This document shows, piece after piece, positions 10,064 through 18,149 of a DNA stretch of 44,380 nucleotides (positions are counted from its first letter, which is position 1; the number at the start of each line of letters is the position of its first letter). The DNA comes from Bradyrhizobium sp. LTSP849. GTDB taxonomy: Bacteria; Pseudomonadota; Alphaproteobacteria; Rhizobiales; Xanthobacteraceae. The notes below the pieces were generated by a model, which did no database searches, was not told the origin of the DNA, and saw nothing but the letters and a program-made list of their open reading frames with translations. The DNA is taken from NCBI RefSeq assembly GCF_000938255.1, contig NZ_JYMR01000037.1, positions 1-44,380 of the forward strand, written 5' to 3'. The position numbers and the translations under genes are program-made.

Positions 10064-10783
10064 ATGACCAAACTTTCTGACGCCACCCGCAACAAACTCA
10101 AGACCGTCTCCACCGCCACGGTTGCCACCGCGCTGTTCAAGCGCGGCCTGCGCATCCAGATGATCCAGGATGTGCACCCCTTGGGCGCGGACCAGCCGAC
10201 CATGGTCGGTGAGGCCTTCACGCTGCGCTACATGCCGGCGCGCGAGGACCTCAACACCATCGACGTCTTTAGGGATCGCTCGCATCCGCAGCGCAAGGCG
10301 ATCGAGGACTGCCCGGCAGGCAGCGTGCTGGTGATGGACAGCCGCAAGGACGCGCGCGCGGCCTCCGCCGGCGCGATCCTGGTGACGCGGTTGATGAAGC
10401 GCGGTGTCGCCGGTGTCGTCACCGACGGCGGTTTTCGCGATTCCGTCGAGATCGCGAAACTCGGCATCCCCGCGTACCATCACCGCCCGAGTGCGCCGAC
10501 CAATCTGACGCTGCACCAGGCGATCGAGATCAACGTCCCGATCGGCTGCGGCGATGCGCCGGTGTTTCCCGGCGACATCATTCTCGGCGATAGCGACGGC
10601 GTCATCGTGATCCCCGCGCACCTCGCCGACGAGATCGCCAACGAAACGTTCGAGATGACCGCGTTCGAGGATTTCGTCACCGAGGAAGTCGGCAAGGGCC
10701 GCGGCATCTTTGGCCTTTATCCTGCGACCGATCCGCAGACGCTGACCGACTTCGCGGCGTGGCGGAAGAAGAACGGAAGGTAG
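10064..10783 (+). CDS. RraA-family protein (aldolase/regulator fold)
   Basis: A 239-residue RraA-like protein. The family signature is visible: GVVTDGGFRDS near residues 121-131 (the RD pair binds metal and oxaloacetate in the related HMG/CHA aldolases) and GDIILGDSDGVIVIP near 172-186. Genome annotations often call such proteins ribonuclease activity regulator, but the family also contains class II pyruvate aldolases. Here it starts 11 bases after the sugar-acid dehydratase with AGGA upstream of its ATG, so a catabolic role on a keto-acid is more likely than RNase E control. This is an inference from context. Confidence 0.85.
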   Translation: MTKLSDATRNKLKTVSTATVATALFKRGLRIQMIQDVHPLGADQPTMVGEAFTLRYMPAREDLNTIDVFRDRSHPQRKAIEDCPAGSVLVMDSRKDARAASAGAILVTRLMKRGVAGVVTDGGFRDSVEIAKLGIPAYHHRPSAPTNLTLHQAIEINVPIGCGDAPVFPGDIILGDSDGVIVIPAHLADEIANETFEMTAFEDFVTEEVGKGRGIFGLYPATDPQTLTDFAAWRKKNGR

Positions 10784-10798
10784 TTCTCACACCATTAT

Positions 10799-10820
10799 CG
10801 TCCTGGCTTTCGCCAGGACG
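10799..10820. terminator. Hairpin after the catabolic operon
   Basis: A perfect nine-base stem (CGTCCTGGC / GCCAGGACG) with a TTTC loop starts 16 bases after the RraA gene. No T-run follows, so it is either a Rho-dependent boundary, an mRNA 3'-end stabiliser, or another short palindromic repeat preceding the GTAG element. Confidence 0.45.
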
Positions 10821-10829
10821 TCGAAACCC

Positions 10830-10914
10830 GTAGCCCGGATGGAGCGCAGCGCAATCCGGGGCGGTGTTGCCGGATGCACGAATCCCGGATTTCGCTTCGC
10901 TCCATCCGGGCTAC
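10830..10914. repeat. GTAG-type palindromic repeat, family A
   Basis: An 85-base element starting GTAGCCCGGATGGAGC and ending CCATCCGGGCTAC, with the same arm sequence as the copies at 3968 and 15758. It fills the space between the convergent RraA and peptidase genes, the usual intergenic position for REP-like elements. Confidence 0.85.
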
Positions 10915-10918
10915 GAAT

Positions 10919-13018
10919 CTACGCCTCCGCCATTCCCACCGCCCATAGCGCGAACGCATACACGATCGCGACCTCGTCCAGCCGGTTGAAGCGCCCCGAG
11001 GCGCCGCCATGGCCGGCGCCCATGTTGGTGCGCAGTAACACCGGGCCGCCGCCGCTCATGGTGGCGCGCAGCCGTGCGATCCATTTGGCGGGCTCCCAAT
11101 AGGTGACGCGCGGATCGGTCAATCCGCCCATCGCCAAAATTGCCGGATAGTCCTTGGCCGCGACATTGTCGTAGGGCGAGTAGGACAGGATGGTGCGAAA
11201 ATCCTTTTCGCTCTCGATCGGGTTGCCCCATTCCGGCCATTCCGGCGGCGTCAGCGGCAACGTGTCGTCGAGCATGGTGTTGAGCACGTCGACGAACGGC
11301 ACCTCGGCAACGATGCCGGCGAACAATTCGCCGGCGCGGTTTGCGACCGCGCCCATCAGCATGCCGCCGGCCGAGCCACCGTGGCCGATGATGCGCTTTG
11401 CGCTGGTGTATTTCGCTGCGATCAGTGCACGGGCGCTGGCGGAAAAATCGTCGAACGAATTGGTCTTCTTCTCGCGCTTGCCGTCGAGATACCAGCCCCA
11501 CCCCTTGTCGGCGCCGCCGCGGATATGAGCGATGGCGTAGACGAAGCCGCGATCGACCAGCGACAGCCGGTTGGCGTTGAAGGAGGCCGGCATCGCCATG
11601 CCGTAGGAGCCGTAACCGTAAAGCAGCAGCGGCGCCGCGCCGTCGAGCTTCAATCCGCGGCGATAGAGGATCGACACCGGCACCTCGGCGCCATCCTGCG
11701 CCTTCGCCATGATGCGGGTGGTGACGTAATCGGCAGCATTGTGGCCGGACGGAATCTCCTGGCGCTTGCGAAGCACGCGCGTGCGCTTCGCCATGTCGTA
11801 ATCATAGACCTCCGACGGCGTCGTCATCGACGAATAGGCGAAGCGCAAATTCGTCGTCTCGAACTCGTAGGAGCCCATCGTGTCCAGCGAGTAGGCGGCC
11901 TCATCAAACGCGATGGCGTGCTCTTCGTTCGAGGTGAGATCGCGGATCACGATCCCCGGCAGCGCATTGGCGCGCTCCAACCGCACCAGATGGCCGGCAT
12001 AGAGATCGAGATCGATGATGTAGATGCCGGGACGATAGGGGATCAAATCGCGCCAGTTCTTGCGCTCGGGTGAGGCGAGCGGCGCGGTGACGATCTTGAA
12101 GTCGACCGCGTTGTCGGCATTGGTCAGGATGAACAGCTCATCGCCGCGATCGGCGAGCGAATATTGCACGCCGTCCTTGCGCTCTGCGACCAGGCGCGGC
12201 GGTGCATCGGGATGGGCGAGGTCGATCAGCCGCTGCTCGGATGTTTCGTGATCACCGCCAGCGATGACGCAGAAGCGGCCGCTGGTGCTCTCATGCAAAT
12301 GCGTGAACCAGCCTGAATCCTGCTCTTCATAAACGAGCGTGTCGTCGGCCTGCTTGGTGCCGAGCCGGTGCCGCCACACCTGCATCGGCCGGTGATTGTC
12401 GTCGAGCTTCACATAGAAGAAGCTCTTGGCATCCTGACTCCAGACGATGCCGCCGTCGGTCTCCTCGACGATGTCGTCAAAATCCTTTCCCGTCGCCCAG
12501 TCGCGCACGCGGATCGAAAAATATTCGGAGCCCTTGGTGTCGGCGCTCCAGGCCTGCAGCTTGTGATCGGGCGAGTGGCGGCTGCCGCCGAACTTGAAAT
12601 AGACGTGGTCCTTGGCGAGCGCATCGCCGTCGAGCACGATGTCGCTCTCGCCGCCGTCGCGCGGCATGCGGCCGAACAGCTCATGCTGTCCGCCCTCGCG
12701 GAATTTGCGGAAGTAAGCGAACGACCCGTCCGGCGACGGCACGCTGGAATCGTCCTCCTTGATCCGGGAGCGCATCTCGCGCACCAGCGTCTTCTGCAAG
12801 GGCCCGGTGTGGCCGAGCAGGCTCTCGGTGTAGACATTCTCTTCGTCGAGATATTTGCGGATGTCGGGATCAAGCACCGCGGGGTCGCGCAGCACCTCCT
12901 GCCATTTCGCGTCCTTCAGCCAGGCATAGTCGTCGGCAACGGTGATGCCGTGCCGGGTGAAGGCGTGCGGCCGGCGAGGGGCGACGGGGGGCTGGGATGG
13001 CTGTTTGGCTTGTGTCAC
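10919..13018 (-). CDS. ptrB: Oligopeptidase B (S9 prolyl oligopeptidase family)
   Basis: A cytosolic serine peptidase of 699 residues, the usual oligopeptidase B length, cleaving short peptides after basic residues. An N-terminal beta-propeller region leads to an alpha/beta-hydrolase domain with nucleophile motif GHGGSAGGML, the acid in GGLTDPRVTYWEP and the catalytic His in GAGHGGASGR. The opening PVAPRRPHAFTRHG...DDYAWLKD is characteristic. The GTG at 13018 is preferred because GAGGATC precedes it; an upstream in-frame ATG would add 37 low-complexity residues. Assignment to oligopeptidase B rather than another S9A peptidase is very likely. Confidence 0.92.
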   Translation of the reverse strand: MTQAKQPSQPPVAPRRPHAFTRHGITVADDYAWLKDAKWQEVLRDPAVLDPDIRKYLDEENVYTESLLGHTGPLQKTLVREMRSRIKEDDSSVPSPDGSFAYFRKFREGGQHELFGRMPRDGGESDIVLDGDALAKDHVYFKFGGSRHSPDHKLQAWSADTKGSEYFSIRVRDWATGKDFDDIVEETDGGIVWSQDAKSFFYVKLDDNHRPMQVWRHRLGTKQADDTLVYEEQDSGWFTHLHESTSGRFCVIAGGDHETSEQRLIDLAHPDAPPRLVAERKDGVQYSLADRGDELFILTNADNAVDFKIVTAPLASPERKNWRDLIPYRPGIYIIDLDLYAGHLVRLERANALPGIVIRDLTSNEEHAIAFDEAAYSLDTMGSYEFETTNLRFAYSSMTTPSEVYDYDMAKRTRVLRKRQEIPSGHNAADYVTTRIMAKAQDGAEVPVSILYRRGLKLDGAAPLLLYGYGSYGMAMPASFNANRLSLVDRGFVYAIAHIRGGADKGWGWYLDGKREKKTNSFDDFSASARALIAAKYTSAKRIIGHGGSAGGMLMGAVANRAGELFAGIVAEVPFVDVLNTMLDDTLPLTPPEWPEWGNPIESEKDFRTILSYSPYDNVAAKDYPAILAMGGLTDPRVTYWEPAKWIARLRATMSGGGPVLLRTNMGAGHGGASGRFNRLDEVAIVYAFALWAVGMAEA

Positions 13019-13082
13019 TCGATCCTCATTCAGATGCGTATTCCACCTTATATCGTCCCGATTCCGCGAATTGCCAGCGCCG

Positions 13083-13188
13083 CTGCGCCAGGGACTGTGC
13101 CAAGGAACTGCGCCAAGGAACTGCGCCAAGTCGCCGGGTTGTTGACCGCTCCCTTGTATGCTTTAGGAGCCAAGTCCTTTAGGAGCCA
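13083..13188. repeat. Short tandem repeats upstream of the MBOAT gene
   Basis: About four consecutive units of a 12-13 base motif (CTGCGCCAAGGAA, first two units slightly changed) run from 13083 to 13130. They are followed at 13161-13172 and 13177-13188 by two exact copies of CTTTAGGAGCCA four bases apart. They occupy most of the 194-base space between the divergent peptidase and acyltransferase genes and may affect promoter spacing. Confidence 0.7.
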
Positions 13189-13212
13189 TGGCCCCGCCAC
13201 CGGTCCAGCCTG

Positions 13213-14649
13213 ATGCTGTTCAACTCCTATCCGTTCATCCTGCTGTTCCTGCCGGTCGTGCTGGCCGGCTATTTCTGGCTGGGGCGACGCAGCAATCTGA
13301 CCCCGGTGATCTGGCTGGCGCTGGCCTCGCTCGCCTTCTACGCCATCGGCAATTGGCAGTTCGTAGCCCTGCTACTGCTGTCGATCGCCTTCAACTATGG
13401 CGTCGGTCATCTCCTCATTGTGGCGAAGCTCGCCCCAACGCGGCGCCGCGCTGCACTCGCTCTTGGCGTCGCCGGCGATCTCCTCGTGCTCGGCATCTTC
13501 AAATATGCCGGGTTCGCCGCCGACAATCTCAATGCGATGCTCGACACGCATTTCGCGGTCGACATTCTGCTCCCGGTCGGGATCTCCTTTTACACCTTCA
13601 CTCAGACCGCGTTCCTGGTCGACGCCTATCGCGGCCAGGTCGCGGCCTACGCACTGCCGCATTATGCGCTGTTCGTGACCTATTTCCCGCATCTGATCGC
13701 GGGACCGATCCTGCATCACAAGGACATGATTCCGCAATTTCAGCGGGAGGAAACCAAGCATCCGGATCCGCATCTGATCCTGTGCGGAATCATCATATTT
13801 GCGATCGGCCTGTTCAAGAAGACGTGCCTCGCCGACGGCATCCAGCCTCTGGTCGCGCTCGCGTTCGAGGCGCGATCGCCGAGCTTCGACCAGGCGTGGC
13901 TCGGTGCGCTCGCCTACACGTTCCAGCTCTATTTCGACTTCTCCGGCTATTCCGACATGGCCATCGGCATGTCCCTGATGTTCGGCATCTTCTTACCGGT
14001 AAACTTCAACTCGCCGTACAAGGCCGCGAGCATCGTCGAATTCTGGCGCCGCTGGCACATGACGTTGTCGCAATTCCTGCGCGACTATCTTTACGTCCCG
14101 CTCGGCGGTAACCGCCACGGCCGCGTGCTGCGCTATGTCAATCTGATGATCACGATGCTGCTCGGCGGGCTCTGGCACGGTGCGGCCTGGACCTTCGTGG
14201 TGTGGGGCGCGCTGCATGGCGCCTATCTCTGCATCAACCACGTCTTCAATGCGCTGGTGCCGAACATGCCGTCGCCTCTTGCCCGCCCTAGCCGCATAGC
14301 GGGGGCGGTGCTGACCTTCCTTGCCGTCGTCGTCGCCTGGGTGTTCTTCCGTGCCGAGCGGGTCGATTGGGCCTTGTTGATCATCAGGGCCATGGCTGAT
14401 CCCACCAGTACCGTCTTCGGCCGCGAGGAGATCGCGGCACTGGTGTTGGTCTGCGTCTATGCCGCGCTGGTGTGGCTGGCGCCGAACACACAAGCGATCA
14501 TGGGCTACGATCACGGCAATCGCCGGGTCGGCGAGCGCTTGAGGGTCGGGCGAATCCGGCCGCTGTTCCTCTATGGCGCGTCGCTGCTGCTTGCGTTCGG
14601 GATTCTCGGCATCCAGAGCCACAGCGAATTCATCTATTTCCGGTTCTGA
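13213..14649 (+). CDS. MBOAT-family membrane O-acyltransferase (AlgI-like)
   Basis: A 478-residue polytopic membrane protein. It opens with the family N-terminus MLFNSYPFILLFLPVVLAGY and carries the MBOAT core: FYDFSGYSDMAIG-type text (here LYFDFSGYSDMAIG), FWRRWHMTLSQFLRDYLYVP and the invariant His in LLGGLWHGAAWTFVVWG. Proteins of this AlgI/PatA branch move acetyl groups across the inner membrane for modification of exopolysaccharide, peptidoglycan or other surface glycans. The stop TGA overlaps the ATG of the next gene by one base, so both form one acylation unit. The acceptor is unknown, since no polysaccharide synthesis genes are nearby. Confidence 0.93.
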   Translation: MLFNSYPFILLFLPVVLAGYFWLGRRSNLTPVIWLALASLAFYAIGNWQFVALLLLSIAFNYGVGHLLIVAKLAPTRRRAALALGVAGDLLVLGIFKYAGFAADNLNAMLDTHFAVDILLPVGISFYTFTQTAFLVDAYRGQVAAYALPHYALFVTYFPHLIAGPILHHKDMIPQFQREETKHPDPHLILCGIIIFAIGLFKKTCLADGIQPLVALAFEARSPSFDQAWLGALAYTFQLYFDFSGYSDMAIGMSLMFGIFLPVNFNSPYKAASIVEFWRRWHMTLSQFLRDYLYVPLGGNRHGRVLRYVNLMITMLLGGLWHGAAWTFVVWGALHGAYLCINHVFNALVPNMPSPLARPSRIAGAVLTFLAVVVAWVFFRAERVDWALLIIRAMADPTSTVFGREEIAALVLVCVYAALVWLAPNTQAIMGYDHGNRRVGERLRVGRIRPLFLYGASLLLAFGILGIQSHSEFIYFRF

Positions 14650-15761
14650 TGCGAAGCACCTTCACCAGTTTGAAGCGTTTTATCCTCGCCAGCGCGGCTT
14701 GCATGCTGGGCGCGGCTGCGCTGATTTTCGTCGTCGATCCGCTGCAACTGTTCCGGCCGTCGCACCTCGTTTCGGCCGTCTATTCCGACGACACGCGCAT
14801 GCAGAATGCCGGGCTGATCCGCAGCCAGTCGTTCGACACCGCCTTCATGGGCACCTCGCTCGCGATTCATTTTCGCCAGAGCGATATCGACCGTGCGCTC
14901 GACGTGCATTCGCTCAAGCTGGCGATGACCGGATCCAATTCGCGCCAGCAGACCTTCGTGCTCGAGCAGGCGATCGAGCGCGGCGCCCGGCGCGTGATCT
15001 GGGCGATGGACGATTTCAGCTTCGTCGACGCGGCCGACATCGAGGCTGATCCCTATCTGTCGGTCGATCTCTATCGCAGGACGAACAGGGGCATCGCGTC
15101 CTATCTGTTCAGCGCCGCGATGGCCAAGGAATCGCTGTTCGCAGTGCTGCGGTCGATTCCGCCGCTGCGGGAGCCGCTGACCCGGGCGGCGCCTTTTCTC
15201 CCCGTCAAATTTGCGCTGTCCGACGTCGACGACATCTACGCGCTGCCACGGGATTTCGACCTGGCGGGCACTTATAATGCGGAGAGGACGCTTGCCGCCT
15301 TCGCCTATATCACCAGTCCCGTGCGCAGCCGCTTCCTTGGAGAAGGCTACCTCTATGACGCCATGGTGCGTCATTTCGAGCGCGATGCGGTCGGCCTGAT
15401 CACGCGCCATCCGGACGTGACGTTCGACATCTACCTTCCGCCCTATTCGATCCTGCAATTCGTCGCGATGCGCGATGCATCGCCGGCGACGCTGAAGATC
15501 GTCACCGATCTCACGGCTCGTATTGCGCAACGCCTGACACAGCTTCCCAACGTGCGCCTGTCCGATTTCCGCGCGATCAAAGAGATCACGCACGACCTCA
15601 ACAATTACAGCGACGTCATCCACCATTCGCCGGCGGTCGACGCGATGGTGCTGAAGTGGCTGGCGGGCGGGGAGTATCGGGTCGATCCCAACAAGCCGAC
15701 GGCATCACTGGACGAACTGAAGGTACAGGTCGAGGCGTATCGGATACCGCAGCTGCCGTAG
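14649..15761 (+). CDS. Membrane-anchored SGNH-like partner of the MBOAT acyltransferase
   Basis: A 370-residue protein with an N-terminal membrane anchor or signal (FILASAACMLGAAALIFVVDP, residues 11-31) and a periplasmic body. MGTSLAIHF around S70 and DLNNYSDVIHHSP near the C-terminus are placed like the Ser block and the Asp-His block of SGNH-fold acyltransferases such as AlgJ/AlgX and DltD. The inferred role is transfer of the acyl group delivered by the MBOAT protein to a surface glycan. The ATG was chosen because it overlaps the preceding stop by one base. The TAG stop lies inside a GTAG repeat. No strong family match was recognised beyond these blocks. Confidence 0.75.
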   Translation: MRSTFTSLKRFILASAACMLGAAALIFVVDPLQLFRPSHLVSAVYSDDTRMQNAGLIRSQSFDTAFMGTSLAIHFRQSDIDRALDVHSLKLAMTGSNSRQQTFVLEQAIERGARRVIWAMDDFSFVDAADIEADPYLSVDLYRRTNRGIASYLFSAAMAKESLFAVLRSIPPLREPLTRAAPFLPVKFALSDVDDIYALPRDFDLAGTYNAERTLAAFAYITSPVRSRFLGEGYLYDAMVRHFERDAVGLITRHPDVTFDIYLPPYSILQFVAMRDASPATLKIVTDLTARIAQRLTQLPNVRLSDFRAIKEITHDLNNYSDVIHHSPAVDAMVLKWLAGGEYRVDPNKPTASLDELKVQVEAYRIPQLP

Positions 15762-15832
15762 CCCGCATGAGCGAAGCGATATGCGGGACTTCGCGCGAGA
15801 ATCCCGGGTGTCGCTTCGCTCACCCGGGCTAC
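15758..15832. repeat. GTAG-type palindromic repeat, family A, supplying a stop codon
   Basis: A 75-base element starting GTAGCCCGCATGAGCG and ending CACCCGGGCTAC. Bases 15759-15761 (TAG) are the stop codon of the SGNH-like gene, so the repeat begins inside that ORF. It separates two convergent genes. Confidence 0.85.
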
Positions 15833-15843
15833 TAGCCTCGCGC

Positions 15844-17031
15844 CTACGCCGTCACCTCTTCGCCGAGATACGCAACCGCCGCTTCCAGCCCGCCCTTGCC
15901 GTGCGGGATCTTCAGCGCGTTGAGGCCGACCTCGATCACCCCCAACGTGCCGAGCAGCATCGGCGCGTTGACATGGCCCATATGGGCGATGCGGAAGGCC
16001 TGGCCGGTGAGGTCGCCGATGCCGTTGCCGAGCACGACGCCGCATTTCTCCTTGCAATAGCGTTGCAGCACCGCCGGATCATGGCCGTTGCTCATGGTCA
16101 CGGTGGTCACGGTGTTGGAACGTTCGCTCGCTTCAGCAACATTGAAGCCGAGCACCTGGCCTTCCGACCATGCGCCAACCGCGCGGCGCGTGGCCTCGCC
16201 GAGCAGGGCGTGGCGGCGGAACGCGTTCTCCAGGCCTTCCTCGTGAATCAGGTCGATCGCCTGGCGCAGCGCGAACAGCAGATGCACCGGCGCGGTGCCG
16301 GCATATTTGCGATAATGCTCGGCGCCCTCGCGCTCGCTCCAGCTCCAATAGGGCGTGCTCATATTCGCCTTCTTGTGCGCCTCGAGCGCGCGCGCGTTGG
16401 CGGCGACGAAGCCGAGGCCGGGCGGCGTCATCAGGCCCTTCTGCGAGCCGGACATCGCGACGTCGATATTCCATTTGTCCATCTCGAACGGCATGCAGCC
16501 GAGCGAGGCGACGGTGTCGACCATGTACAAGGCAGGGTGGCCGCTCGCCTTGATCGCCTTGCCGATCGCCTCGATGTCGTTCTGCACGCCGGACGCCGTA
16601 TCGATCTGGACGACGACGACGGCCTTGATGGTGTGCTCCTTGTCGCGGCGCAGGCGCTCCTCGACCTCGTGCGGCCGCACTGCGCGGCGCCAGTCGCCCT
16701 TGAGCACCTCGACCTCGGCGCCCATCAGCGAAGCCGCATGGCCCCAGCCGATCGCGAAGCGTCCGCTCTCGAGCACCAGCACCTTGTCGCCGCGCGACAG
16801 CACGTTGCTCAGCGCGGCTTCCCAGGCGCCGTGGCCATTGGCGATGTAGATGTAGGATTTGCCCTTGGTCGCAAACAGGTTCGAGATGTCGCGGAGCAGG
16901 CTGTCGGTCAGATCGGTCATCTGCTTGGAGTAGATGTCGATCGCCGGACGATGCATCGCTTGCAGCACCGCGTCGGGCATCGTGGTGGGCCCGGGGATGG
17001 CCAGAAATTCCCGGCCCGCGCGAACGGTCAT
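15844..17031 (-). CDS. Class V aminotransferase, serine-glyoxylate aminotransferase type
   Basis: A 395-residue PLP enzyme of the alanine/serine-glyoxylate aminotransferase family. It begins with the glyoxylate-transaminase-like AGREFLAIPGPTTMPDAV and has NGHGAWEAAL (PLP phosphate region), YMVDTVASLG and the PLP-lysine block SGSQKGLMTPPG. The C-terminal part has RIAHMGHVN, typical of the family. It interconverts glyoxylate/hydroxypyruvate with glycine/serine, which fits a serine-cycle or photorespiration-like role; the exact amino donor cannot be told. AAGGA lies nine bases before the ATG. It is transcribed alone. Confidence 0.9.
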   Translation of the reverse strand: MTVRAGREFLAIPGPTTMPDAVLQAMHRPAIDIYSKQMTDLTDSLLRDISNLFATKGKSYIYIANGHGAWEAALSNVLSRGDKVLVLESGRFAIGWGHAASLMGAEVEVLKGDWRRAVRPHEVEERLRRDKEHTIKAVVVVQIDTASGVQNDIEAIGKAIKASGHPALYMVDTVASLGCMPFEMDKWNIDVAMSGSQKGLMTPPGLGFVAANARALEAHKKANMSTPYWSWSEREGAEHYRKYAGTAPVHLLFALRQAIDLIHEEGLENAFRRHALLGEATRRAVGAWSEGQVLGFNVAEASERSNTVTTVTMSNGHDPAVLQRYCKEKCGVVLGNGIGDLTGQAFRIAHMGHVNAPMLLGTLGVIEVGLNALKIPHGKGGLEAAVAYLGEEVTA

Positions 17032-17162
17032 TTTCGTTTGTCCTTATGTCGTGAAGACGGTCTGGAGGGTCATCGAACTAGGCTTTTACGCGCCGCAGCA
17101 GCTCAAGAAAAGCAGGTAAAACGCGGGATTATCATGCAGAACGCGATCGTCCGGACCATGTC

Positions 17163-17900
17163 CTATCTCTTCGTCTCGCGGCAGCCGGCGGCCTCCGCCT
17201 CCTCGACCGAGCAGAACCAGCGGGTGCCCTTGCTGATCTTCATCTTGATCTGGGTGTACCAGCGGCTGTTTGGCGTATGGTAGATGCACTCGCCGGCGGT
17301 GTTGACGTTGCCCTTGATGGTGCAGTCGGGCGAGGGCGCAACCGGCCCCGAGGCCGAGGCGAGCAGCACGGAATGCGCCCCCTCCGGCGGCTTGGCGGCG
17401 CCCAATATGGTCGTCTTCTTGTTGCGCACGCGCCAGTCCCAGGGTGCGATGAAGGCGCCCTGCCACATCCCGGCTTTTGCCTCACGCGCGGCAGCCTCGT
17501 CGGCGTCGTAATCGTGCGAGACGCGGGTGTAAGACAGCGCCCAGCCGTTCCGCGCCAGCCATTTCTGGATGTCCTCGCCGCCGACCTCGCAGCGCGCCAC
17601 CGTGCGGCCGCGCCGGTCGATCGAGCGGGCATGGCAGACCCAGTTCTTGCCCTCGGTATATTTGGCGAGCTCGTCGCGCGCGGCGATGCCGCAGGTCCAG
17701 CGCTCACCATTGGTGTTGAGGCAGAGCTGGTCGGATGACGGCGCGTCGATGCCGCCGAGCCGGACCCGCGTGGTGCCGATCAGCACGGAATCGCCGTCGC
17801 GGACCTTTGCCGTGCCGGTGATATCGGCGGCCTCGGCCTGCGACGGCAAGCCGGGCAACGATATGGCAAGCAATGACAGCGCAATCAGGAATTTTCGCAA
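17163..17900 (-). CDS. Secreted SNase-like (thermonuclease family) protein with altered active site
   Basis: A protein of 245 residues from a TTG start at 17900, chosen because it gives a clean signal peptide (MRKFLIALSLLAISLPG...AEA); a longer GTG start at 17966 is possible. The SNase fold is clear: RDGDSVLIG with D37, RVRLGGIDAPSS with R47 and D52, RRGRTVARC, and WALSYTRVSHDYDADEAAAREAKAGMW. Compared with staphylococcal nuclease, D21, R35, D40 and R87 equivalents are present, but the general-base Glu43 position is S55. A C-terminal extension of about 70 residues with four cysteines follows. It is likely periplasmic. Nuclease activity may be weak or absent. Confidence 0.82.
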   Translation of the reverse strand: MRKFLIALSLLAISLPGLPSQAEAADITGTAKVRDGDSVLIGTTRVRLGGIDAPSSDQLCLNTNGERWTCGIAARDELAKYTEGKNWVCHARSIDRRGRTVARCEVGGEDIQKWLARNGWALSYTRVSHDYDADEAAAREAKAGMWQGAFIAPWDWRVRNKKTTILGAAKPPEGAHSVLLASASGPVAPSPDCTIKGNVNTAGECIYHTPNSRWYTQIKMKISKGTRWFCSVEEAEAAGCRETKR

Positions 17901-18023
17901 CTTGCGGGTCCGCGTGTGAGGAAAATCTCGATAGACCGCGCAATTGTGGTCGGCTTTGGGCCGCACGGCCAGCGCCTGCCCAACGGATAGGCTTTCAACT
18001 TCCCGTCATTGGTCGACGGTCGC

Positions 18024-18121
18024 GTAGGGTGGGCAAAGCGAAGCGTGCCCACCAAAATAGTTCGGCATCTCGCGGAGGCATGGTGGGCACGGCGCGAAGA
18101 GCGCGCCTTTGCCCACCCTAC
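18024..18121. repeat. GTAG-type palindromic repeat, family B
   Basis: A 98-base element starting GTAGGGTGGGCAAAGCG and ending CTTTGCCCACCCTAC. It consists of two hairpin halves, each with GTGCCCACC or GGTGGGCAC arms. Relatives lie at 21167, 26628 and, in minimal form, 30775. It fills the gap between two minus-strand genes. Confidence 0.85.
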
Positions 18122-18149
18122 GCTTCTGCGTCCGGGGCACGAGACCTTA

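Noticed and set aside
10799..10820. Intrinsic terminator after the catabolic operon
   Set aside because: The stem is strong but no T-run follows on the plus strand; kept only as a hairpin of uncertain role.
13099..13125. EcfG promoter candidates at the GGAAC sequences before the MBOAT gene
   Set aside because: No CGTT occurs at 16-17 bases downstream; the GGAAC units are part of the tandem repeat.
13188..14111. 307-residue ORF starting at an ATG with nearby AGGAG
   Set aside because: It overlaps the MBOAT gene in another frame, is Arg/Pro-rich with no hydrophobic spans, and the ribosome site spacing is too short.
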